Below, one piece after another: positions 1 to 5,100 of a stretch of 5,254 bases of DNA. Under the pieces are notes generated by a model. That model saw nothing but the letters and a program-made list of their open reading frames with translations, did no database searches and was not told the origin of the DNA. The position numbers were made by a program, and so were the translations under genes. The stretch lies in the NCBI GenBank assembly GCA_019312705.1, contig JAFDCW010000389.1, positions 1 through 5,254 on the forward strand. The letters run 5' to 3'. Numbering within the stretch: position 1 is the first letter of the stretch; each line of letters opens with the position of its first letter. This DNA comes from Deltaproteobacteria bacterium (GTDB lineage: Bacteria; Myxococcota; Polyangia; Polyangiales; B10-G4).

Positions 1-696
1 CAGGACGAGACGAGCGTCGACTGCGGCGGTCGGACCTGCGACCCGTGCCGCGATGGTTTTTCGTGCTCGATAGACATCGACTGTGCCGGCATGCGGTGTG
101 TGTCCGGGGCGTGCGTATCCTGCGTCGACGGCATCCAGAACGCCGAGGAGACCGATGTCGACTGCGGGGGCGGGCTCTGCGACGGCTGCCTCGACGGCGA
201 GATGTGCGCCGCCGGGACCGACTGCGAGGGCGGCGGATGCGAAAGCGGCCTCTGCGTCTCCTGCGTAGACGGCGTGCTGAACCAGGACGAGTCCGACGTC
301 GACTGCGGCGGAGTGACGTGCCCCGGTTGTGTCACCGGGGACTCGTGCGGGGCGGCGACGGACTGCGAGTCGGCGATTTGCTCGGGGGGCACGTGCAATG
401 CGCCGGGGTGCGGCGACGGCGTGCTCAACGGCGTCGAGACAGACCTCGACTGCGGGGGAGGCTCGTGCCTCGGCTGTTCTACGGGCCTGATGTGTACGCT
501 GCCGCGCGACTGCGAGGACGGCGTATGCACCGGCGGGACTTGCACCGCGCCGACCTGCGCCGACGGCGTCTTCAATGGCATCGAGACGGACATCGACTGC
601 GGCGGGAGCTCTGCTTGCGGCCGCTGCATGGACGGTCGCTTGTGCCCGAACGGGCCCTCAGACTGCATCAGCCCGCTCTGCACCAGCGGTCGGTGT
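1..696 (+). repeat. Five coding Cys-rich repeats (about 141-147 bp each)
   Basis: In-frame units lie at 1-141, 142-282, 283-429, 430-576 and 577-696 (47, 47, 49, 49 and 40 residues). Each opens with a variant of ETDVDCGG (DETSVDCGG, EETDVDCGG, DESDVDCGG, VETDLDCGG, IETDIDCGG), and units 1-4 end with C-x-DG-(V/I)-x-N. Units 1-4 carry eight Cys. Unit 5 is shortened, lacks the eighth Cys and leads into the C-terminal domain. Units 3 and 4 have a two-residue insertion before the last Cys. The array probably continues left of the window. DNA identity between units is only moderate, so these are old protein-level repeats and not a recent duplication. Confidence 0.9.
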
Positions 697-1347
697 GGTG
701 ACGTCCGCGGCCACCTCGTGATGATCGGCCACGACTACTTCGCGACGACCGCCTCGGCGGACAAGGTCCTAGGCAACACCGTCCTGCTCGCCCCCGAGTC
801 GGGCATCATCGACGTCGTCATCTACGACCAGTACGCTGACCGGGGCGCAACCGGGGAGGTCGCGCACGTCGAAGAGTCCATCACTCGCGAGCTGACCGCC
901 GCGTCTCGGACCGTGCGCTTCACGCGCTTGACCGACAGCACGATGCTGGCCGCGGTGCTCACCAGCGCGATGGATGTCTTCATCATCGCCGAGCAAGAGA
1001 GCGGAGGCAGCGCGACCTTCCCGACTATCGCCGCCGCGTGGGAACCGACGCTCCGGGGCTTCCTCGGCGCCGGGGGCGTCATCATCACCACCAACTACGC
1101 CGACAGTGGCTGGCAGCTCGTCGACCGACCGATGCTCGTCGAGATTGGCAGCACGGGCACCGGGAGCGGTCTTCTTTCGGTGCTGCCGGCGGCGAGCACC
1201 CATCCCATCGCCGCGGGCGTGACTTCATATACCGGGCCGAACGGGACCCGGGCCTATGCCGGGGTCGGTGTCGGCGGTGCGATCTCCATCACCCCCATCA
1301 TCGCCAACGCCTCGGGGGCCACGGTGGTCTGGGCTGCGCTCTTCTGA
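1..1347 (+). CDS. Cys-rich repeat secreted protein with C-terminal Rossmann-like domain (5' partial)
   Basis: The frame is open from the first base, so the ATG at 91 is internal and the true start is off-window; 448 residues are visible. Residues 1-232 are five copies of a 40-49 residue unit with consensus ETDVDCGG-C-C-G-C-DC-C-G-C-C-DG-N, about eight Cys each, surely disulphide-bonded and therefore extracytoplasmic. Residues about 237-448 form an alternating beta/alpha domain: GHLVMIGHDY, IDVVIYDQYAD, DVFIIAEQ, GGVIITTNY, then HPIAAGV. This resembles ThuA-like/class I glutamine amidotransferase-like domains, but I see no Cys nucleophile after the GGVII strand, so catalysis is doubtful. Such Cys-rich repeats are common in myxobacterial surface proteins and are sometimes misannotated as unrelated enzymes. 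The next gene is convergent. Substrate and role are unknown. The frame is certain; the C-domain fold is an inference. Confidence 0.9.
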   Translation, partial: QDETSVDCGGRTCDPCRDGFSCSIDIDCAGMRCVSGACVSCVDGIQNAEETDVDCGGGLCDGCLDGEMCAAGTDCEGGGCESGLCVSCVDGVLNQDESDVDCGGVTCPGCVTGDSCGAATDCESAICSGGTCNAPGCGDGVLNGVETDLDCGGGSCLGCSTGLMCTLPRDCEDGVCTGGTCTAPTCADGVFNGIETDIDCGGSSACGRCMDGRLCPNGPSDCISPLCTSGRCGDVRGHLVMIGHDYFATTASADKVLGNTVLLAPESGIIDVVIYDQYADRGATGEVAHVEESITRELTAASRTVRFTRLTDSTMLAAVLTSAMDVFIIAEQESGGSATFPTIAAAWEPTLRGFLGAGGVIITTNYADSGWQLVDRPMLVEIGSTGTGSGLLSVLPAASTHPIAAGVTSYTGPNGTRAYAGVGVGGAISITPIIANASGATVVWAALF

Positions 1348-1356
1348 GTTGAGCCA

Positions 1357-1370
1357 CGCCGGACACGGCG
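1357..1370. terminator. Possible bidirectional terminator hairpin between convergent genes
   Basis: A CGCCG/CGGCG stem with loop GACA sits in the 43-bp gap between the stop at 1345-1347 and the stop of the minus-strand gene at 1391-1393. The stem is only 5 bp and has no T tract on either side, so an intrinsic terminator is only a suggestion from position. Confidence 0.25.
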
Positions 1371-1390
1371 GCACCTCTTGCGCATCGAAG

Positions 1391-3187
1391 TCACTCCGTA
1401 GGGCCCCAGGCGCCTCGCCGGCGCCGGCGCGTCCTCGCACCGAAGACGATTAGGGCGCCGAAGACGATCAGGGCGGGAAGGACGGCGAACCCGGGGCGGA
1501 TCGTGCCGCGGCCGTTGGCCTCGCCGACTCGGCACCCGCAGCCTCCGCCGCCGCCCGACGTGCCCGCATCGACGCCGCCATCGGTCGGCGCCGTCCCCGA
1601 GTCGGTGGTGTCGCTCGTCGGTTTGATCTGAAGCGCATCGACGACGATGTGTTGATCCGCGGGGACCGGGGCGGACTCGTTGTCGACGACCCGGACCTCA
1701 GCCTCGGCGTCGAAGGTCCAGGTGCCGAGGCGCGTCCAACCGTCGACCGCGCCCTGGTCGACGATGACCTCTTCTTCGCCGCCTGCGTGGGTAACGACGT
1801 AGCGGGTCGTCTTGTGCACGCGGAAGGCCGGGTCGATGAACGTATCGACGCTGTACTCGCCCGGGGCCGCGAAGTGCAATCGCCACCGGGCCCAGTTCGA
1901 CGGCGCCGCCGCCTCGAAGGCGTTGGTCCACTGGAGCCCGCCGTCCCAACCCGCGGCCTCGGTGCGCCAGTACATCGGGTCGCCGAATGCGTCGAAGCAG
2001 GGGCCCGCGTCGTCGAGCACGTCGCCCTCGGCGGGGATGACCTTGCATGGCGCGACGGTACCGACCGTCCCGGTGATGACGGTCGCGCCCGGGTAGTAGT
2101 GCTCGACCATCCAGGTGTAGCTCTTGGCCTCAGAGCCGAATGCGCCGAAGTCGCAGGGCGGGTTGGCGCAGACGCCGGTGGCCCAGCGCTCGGTCCCCCA
2201 CTGGCACATGCCCCGGCCGTGGCCGAAGAGCGTAGTCCCGGTGCAGGTCGGGTCGGCCACGTCGAAGGCGGTGGGGTCGGTGTTTTCGGCGCTGTATTCG
2301 GTCGAGATGATCGCCTCGTCGCGCATGACGACGATACTGGCGGTGGCGTCGACGGCCTCGTCGCCTGGCGCCGTGCGCTCGTCCCGGTACACCTGGGTGA
2401 CGGTGCCGTCATCGACGTCGGCGCAGTCCCAGCGTCCTCCCCGGGAAGCCCAGTTCACGGCGTAGGTCCGTGCTGCAATGGAGCCGGCGCGCAGGGCCTC
2501 CGGGTGCCAGCTCGGGATCCACTCGTGGGTGACGACGCCCTTGACGTAGTCCTCGAGGGCGAGGGTCTCCACCATCGCGGTGGGGTCGCAGCTGTTGTCC
2601 GCCCAGCCGTTGGCCGACGAGGGTTCGAGGGCCCCGGCCCGGGAGCTGCGCCATACGCGGATTACCGCCGGCAATACCGGGGGCTCGTGCAGGGCGGCGC
2701 GTACGCTGCCGACCCGGTTCGCATGCGCCTCGATGGGGGCCCCGGGGGCGTCGGGTCGGTCGTGGGCGGGGTGGGCGTGACGGCGCGCCGGCTGGCGAGC
2801 GAGGTACGCAGCGACCAGGGCGTCGTCGGGGGCGGTTTGGAAGAGGTGGGCGGTGACCTCGGTCACCCGGCGAGCCTCGACCCGGACGTGGGCATACTGA
2901 CCGTCGATGAAGCCCGTCCGGTCGAGCCAGAGACGGTGCTCACCGACAGGGACCTCGAGGGCGAAACGCCCTTCGGCGTCGGTCAACGCTTCGGCGAGGT
3001 CTCGGGCGCGCACGCGAACGCCAGCAACCGGAGCCTCGGTCATCGGGTCGACGACGACACCCTCGACCGAGCCCGTGAGCGCGACCCTCGTCGCGGCCGG
3101 CGGGTCACAGGAAGCCGTGAGCAGAACCGATACGGCGCAGAGGACTGAGAGGGCGCGGAGGCAGGCGGCGAAGAGAGTAGGGCGCAT
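1391..3187 (-). CDS. SpoIID/LytB-domain envelope protein with CarboxypepD_reg-like, golvesin-C-like and MYXO-CTERM-like parts
   Basis: 598 aa. Residues 1-27 are a signal peptide (hydrophobic 12-26) ending LLTASC; Cys27 could be lipidated, though -3 is Thr, not the usual Leu. Residues 38-115 look like a carboxypeptidase-regulatory-like beta sandwich (GVVVDPMTEAPVAGVRV, then GRFALEVPVGEHRL). Residues about 170-375 are a SpoIID/LytB domain: LEDYVKGVVTHEW with Glu222 at the family's catalytic acid position, ALRAGSIAARTYAV, TVTQVY and FGHGRGMCQWG. SpoIID proteins cleave glycan strands as lytic transglycosylases, so peptidoglycan remodelling is likely. Residues about 395-523 resemble a golvesin C-terminal domain (PGEYSV, TRYVVTHAGG, VDQ, WTRLGTW, VVDALQI). 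The C-terminus is a Thr/Gly linker, GCGC (Cys550, Cys552), a hydrophobic helix 565-584 and an Arg cluster: a MYXO-CTERM-like signal. The ATG at 3187 gives the signal peptide and has a weak GAAAG six bases upstream. Confidence 0.93.
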   Translation of the reverse strand: MRPTLFAACLRALSVLCAVSVLLTASCDPPAATRVALTGSVEGVVVDPMTEAPVAGVRVRARDLAEALTDAEGRFALEVPVGEHRLWLDRTGFIDGQYAHVRVEARRVTEVTAHLFQTAPDDALVAAYLARQPARRHAHPAHDRPDAPGAPIEAHANRVGSVRAALHEPPVLPAVIRVWRSSRAGALEPSSANGWADNSCDPTAMVETLALEDYVKGVVTHEWIPSWHPEALRAGSIAARTYAVNWASRGGRWDCADVDDGTVTQVYRDERTAPGDEAVDATASIVVMRDEAIISTEYSAENTDPTAFDVADPTCTGTTLFGHGRGMCQWGTERWATGVCANPPCDFGAFGSEAKSYTWMVEHYYPGATVITGTVGTVAPCKVIPAEGDVLDDAGPCFDAFGDPMYWRTEAAGWDGGLQWTNAFEAAAPSNWARWRLHFAAPGEYSVDTFIDPAFRVHKTTRYVVTHAGGEEEVIVDQGAVDGWTRLGTWTFDAEAEVRVVDNESAPVPADQHIVVDALQIKPTSDTTDSGTAPTDGGVDAGTSGGGGGCGCRVGEANGRGTIRPGFAVLPALIVFGALIVFGARTRRRRRGAWGPTE

Positions 3188-3297
3188 GGCGAACTTTCAT
3201 AGTGGGGCACACCTCGTATCGTCGTAAAGCCGGTCTGGTTGTGTCTTTTCTCGAGTCCCTTTGAGTCTCTCGGCATTCGGGCCATGGTTCCCCCCCC
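3188..3297. promoter_or_regulatory. Divergent intergenic region (presumed promoters)
   Basis: This 110-bp gap separates the SpoIID-domain gene (leftward) from yheU (rightward), so promoters for both should lie here. It is visibly richer in A+T than its surroundings, with TTTTCTC and TTTGAG tracts. I could not find a convincing -35/-10 pair on either strand. Two GAGTC motifs at 3253-3257 and 3263-3267 are spaced 10 bp apart, about one helical turn, and might be a regulator site. Only the divergent geometry and base composition are observed; promoter function is inferred. Confidence 0.4.
3290..3297 (+). repeat. C8 homopolymer touching the yheU start codon
   Basis: Eight consecutive C lie directly before the ATG at 3298, where a ribosome binding site would be expected. 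An upstream ATG at 3284-3286 is two frames off; one extra C would bring it in frame and add five residues (Met-Val-Pro-Pro-Pro). The tract is plain in the sequence; an effect on expression is speculative. Confidence 0.6.
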
Positions 3298-3531
3298 ATG
3301 CGCATCCCCCTCGACCGCCTGAGCCCGGACGTTCTAGAGCGCCTCATCGAGGAGTTCGTGACCCGTGAAGGCACCGACTACGGCCTGGTGACGCATTCCT
3401 TCGACGACAAGTGCGCGTCCGTGCGCCGCCAGCTCGACCAGGGCGACGCAGCAATCGTCTTCGACCCCGACACCGAGACGTGCAACATCATGACCGAAGA
3501 GGCCCTCGGACACGATGAGTCCCCCGTCTAA
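3298..3531 (+). CDS. yheU: YheU family protein (UPF0270)
   Basis: 77 aa, close to the roughly 72-aa E. coli YheU. Nearly the whole length fits the family: MRIPLDRLSPDVLERLIEEF at the start, then the signature REGTDYG (residues 23-29), the helix VRRQLDQGDAAIVFD, and TCNIM near residues 60-64. There is no signal peptide or membrane segment, so it is a cytoplasmic protein. Its molecular function is not established as far as I know. The ATG at 3298 matches the family start exactly and is the only start after the in-frame TGA at 3262. It has no Shine-Dalgarno sequence and follows eight consecutive C. It stands alone: the upstream gene is divergent, and repeat-rich DNA follows. Family assignment is confident. 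Confidence 0.92.
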   Translation: MRIPLDRLSPDVLERLIEEFVTREGTDYGLVTHSFDDKCASVRRQLDQGDAAIVFDPDTETCNIMTEEALGHDESPV

Positions 3532-3555
3532 GGCTGGAGGGCCGGCCACGTGACT

Positions 3556-3576
3556 GACACTCACACATGTGGTGTC
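3556..3576. repeat. Imperfect palindrome downstream of yheU
   Basis: GACAC-TCA-CACA is followed directly by TGTG-GTGTC. The arms pair over nine bases, with a 3-nt bulge in the left arm, and the centre contains the perfect palindrome CACATGTG. There is no loop, so it looks more like a protein-binding site or element edge than an RNA hairpin. It lies 25 bp after the yheU stop. Function unknown. Confidence 0.35.
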
Positions 3577-3637
3577 TATCGCACTCGGTCGCGACGCACC
3601 GGAGCGAATACGTCGAGTCAAACGACGGCACGAACGC

Positions 3638-3655
3638 CAGTTTCGCAAAGGGGAC
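3638..3655 (+). repeat. Degenerate partial copy of the 36-bp repeat
   Basis: CAGTTTCGCAAAGGGGAC matches the junction of the adjacent perfect repeats (CAGTTTTGACGCAAAGGGGAC), with a 3-nt deletion at the unit boundary. It runs directly into the first full copy at 3656, so the array once had at least part of a third unit. Confidence 0.7.
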
Positions 3656-3727
3656 CGCAAAGGGGACGGTCCGCAGCTTTCGCAGTTTTGACGCAAAGGG
3701 GACGGTCCGCAGCTTTCGCAGTTTTGA
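3656..3727 (+). repeat. Perfect tandem duplication of a 36-bp unit
   Basis: Copies at 3656-3691 and 3692-3727 are identical over all 36 bases. Each begins CGCAAAGGGGAC, contains the near-palindrome GGACGGTCC and the direct pair GCAGCTTTCGCAG, and ends TTTTGA. The period is a multiple of three, so the forward translation repeats too, but no protein support is visible. Short GC-rich repeats of this sort next to a RAYT-like transposase suggest a REP-like sequence family dispersed in the genome; that is inference. Confidence 0.92.
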
Positions 3728-3761
3728 GGCACCGAACGGGGAGATCGCGAGGGAGATCGCG

Positions 3762-3794
3762 GAGATCCGGGGAGGAGATCGGGACGGGGTCGGC
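3762..3794 (+). repeat. Left inverted repeat of the transposase unit
   Basis: Bases 3773-3794 (core GGGACGGGGTCGGC preceded by AGGAGATC) match the reverse complement of 5101-5122 at 21 of 22 positions; the one difference is G versus C after GAGATC. Allowing a 3-nt gap (GGG at 3770-3772), the match extends left over GAGATCCG at 3762-3769. GAGATC also occurs at 3741 and 3753, so the repeat sits at the end of a longer GAGATC-rich tract. Confidence 0.75.
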
Positions 3795-3846
3795 ACAGGT
3801 GAGCACGCAATGCGCATCATGCCACGCCGTGCATTGGAGAAATGAG

Positions 3847-3878
3847 GGTGGCGGCCGATCGGCGGATCGGCGGCCACC
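3847..3878 (+). repeat. Strong hairpin upstream of the transposase gene
   Basis: Arms 3847-3860 (GGTGGCGGCCGATC) and 3865-3878 (GATCGGCGGCCACC) pair at 13 of 14 positions around a 4-nt loop GGCG; the one mismatch is G-G in mid-stem. There is no T tract, so it is not a classical terminator. It lies about 80 bp before the ATG at 3957. In IS200-type and RAYT systems such hairpins are transposase recognition sites. It could also act on transposase mRNA as a translation block if transcription starts upstream. Confidence 0.65.
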
Positions 3879-3956
3879 TCCGCCATTGTGTCGCCGCAAG
3901 CCCTCGGAATCACATCATCGCCCCTCGGGCACGAGCCTTGCGGACTTGCCCCCGCC

Positions 3957-4877
3957 ATGGGGCGTCGACGAAATCAGGTGATCCGGGGCAAGACGCGGGC
4001 GACGGACCGTCGCGCGACGCGACGCTACTTCCTCTTCACGCCCGACGAGGCAGGCAAGCTGGAGCAGGCTTTTTGGTACACGCTCGGTTTCAATGCGAAC
4101 AAACACAGCATCGAGATTCACTGTGCCGTGTGCATGTCGACCCACGGCCACGTCGTGCATTCGGACCCCTGTGGCGTCGAACCTCTCTTTCGGCGGGACT
4201 TCCATCGCGACTTCGCCAACTGCGTCAAGGCCATCCGCGGCTGGCCCGAAGAGGTGTTCAACAAGAGCCGCGGCGGCAACGTCGACCAACTCAATCCCAA
4301 GGCGGTCCTCGAGTCCATCGCCTACGCCATCGCCAACCCGTCGAAGGCCTTCGCCGTCCGCTACGCCAAGGATTGGCCCGGCGCCAAGACCTTGCCCAGC
4401 GACGTAGGCCAGCGGGTGATCCGCGTGAAGCGCCCCGACCACTACTTCGACCCCAAGAACCCCCAGTGGCCCGAGTACGTGGAGCTCGAGATCACGATGC
4501 CCGGGTGCCTCGAGGCGGAGTACGGCGGTGACGAGGCCCGGCGAATCATCGCCGCGCGGGTCAAAGAGTTCGAGCAGGAGGCACTCGCCGAGTCGAAAGA
4601 GCGCGGCATCCCGTTCAAGGGTGCGCGCCGTGTGATGCGCACTCCGCATACGGCGCGGGCGCGCAGCTACGAGGTTTTCGGTAAGGTGAATCCACGCTTC
4701 AGCGCAGCCGGCGACCTCGAGCAGGCGCGGAACAAAATCGCTGCGGACCGGAAGTTTGACGCCGACTATGACACCGCCCTCGCGCGGTGGACGTCCGGGG
4801 ACCGCCGCGTGCGCTTTCCCCACGGCACCTGGTGGATGCGCGTGCACCACGGCGCGCGTTGTCGACCGCCACCCTAG
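3957..4877 (+). CDS. IS200/RAYT-like (REP-associated tyrosine) HUH transposase
   Basis: 306 aa from the ATG at 3957. Residues 16-130 look like a Y1_Tnp domain: RRATRRYFLFTPDEAGKLEQ, an alpha/beta core, CVMSTHGHVVHSD, and IAYAIANPSKAF. The metal-binding HUH motif would be His63-Gly64-His65 (relatives typically have NHYH or NHVH), with His68 close by. Tyr123, in the helix before the conserved NP, is the likely nucleophile that attaches to single-stranded DNA. The C-terminal half matches what I recall of the long deltaproteobacterial subfamily: DWPGAKTLPSDVG, GIPFKGARRV, KVNPRF and the ending FPHGTWWMRVHHGARC. Length fits and no frameshift is visible, so the gene appears intact. The frame is open upstream to a GTG at 3888, but the family begins near VIRGKTRATDRR, favouring 3957 (GTG 3978 is possible). 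No clear Shine-Dalgarno sequence is seen. Inverted repeats and a hairpin flank it. Confidence 0.85.
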   Translation: MGRRRNQVIRGKTRATDRRATRRYFLFTPDEAGKLEQAFWYTLGFNANKHSIEIHCAVCMSTHGHVVHSDPCGVEPLFRRDFHRDFANCVKAIRGWPEEVFNKSRGGNVDQLNPKAVLESIAYAIANPSKAFAVRYAKDWPGAKTLPSDVGQRVIRVKRPDHYFDPKNPQWPEYVELEITMPGCLEAEYGGDEARRIIAARVKEFEQEALAESKERGIPFKGARRVMRTPHTARARSYEVFGKVNPRFSAAGDLEQARNKIAADRKFDADYDTALARWTSGDRRVRFPHGTWWMRVHHGARCRPPP

Positions 4878-5100
4878 CGACCAACACAGCGCCCGAAGGG
4901 GCTGATGCGTGTCTGCGCCGAGCGCGGGCACGCGTAGCTGCGTCTGTCGTGGGGCCACGCCGGGAGCGGCTACAGCTGAGCGGCAGGAATCCGCGGCGGC
5001 CGCATGGCCCGCGCCGGTGGGCGGCTCGCGCGGTGTCGTCGCTGTGCATGCTTGGGCGCCGTTGGCACGCCCTCGCCGTCACGGGGGGAACGGCGTCGCC
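4878..5100. other. Stretch downstream of the transposase without a clear gene
   Basis: No RNA gene or convincing complete protein is visible. A weak GCCC-GAAG-GGGC hairpin lies about 13 bp after the transposase stop, without a T tract. Several GC-driven frames cross the region on both strands. The plus frame that continues into the LamG end is open here and includes WHALAVTGG at about 5063-5089, reminiscent of the WHHVAVT strand of LamG domains, but the spacing to the next LamG motif is far too short for an intact domain. Confidence 0.45.

Larger units (their letters stand above)
3532..3956. other. Repeat-rich intergenic region between yheU and the transposase
   Basis: About 425 bp with no convincing gene. 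In order: GGCCGGCC palindrome (3539-3546), imperfect palindrome (3556-3576), degenerate and perfect 36-bp repeats (3638-3727), a GAGATC-rich tract (3741-3780) merging into the left inverted repeat (to 3794), and a strong hairpin (3847-3878) just before the transposase. Short open frames cross it on both strands, but those on the plus strand translate the tandem repeat as AKGTVRSFRSF twice and show no protein family. This is probably the left flank of a mobile or REP-like element. Confidence 0.6.

Noticed and set aside
91..93. ATG at 91 as the start of the Cys-rich protein
   Set aside because: It falls in the middle of the first repeat unit, and the same frame is open with repeat-like sequence back to base 1.
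45..701. 218-codon Arg-rich plus-strand frame over the Cys-rich repeats
   Set aside because: Out-of-frame reading of the repeats; the Cys-rich frame is clearly the coding one.
1649..3148. 499-codon plus-strand open frame antisense to the SpoIID-domain gene
   Set aside because: Its translation is low-complexity Gly/Val/Arg/Asp with no recognisable domain, and it lies wholly opposite a gene with clear motifs. This is the usual shadow frame of GC-rich coding DNA.
3638..3727. CRISPR array
   Set aside because: The 36-bp units are directly adjacent with no unique spacers between them, and no cas gene is visible.
3567..3845. 92-codon plus-strand frame through the 36-bp repeats (AKGTVRSFRSF repeated)
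   Set aside because: The repeat period of 36 preserves frame by arithmetic alone. The rest has no protein-like pattern, and it overlaps the inverted repeat and GAGATC tract.
3888..3956. Extending the transposase to the GTG at 3888
   Set aside because: The extra 23 residues (SPQALGITSSPLGHEP and on) do not resemble the family N-terminus, and the extension begins just after the hairpin.
3915..4958. 347-codon minus-strand frame opposite the transposase
   Set aside because: Compositional shadow of the transposase gene; no family motifs, while the plus strand has Y1_Tnp-like features throughout.
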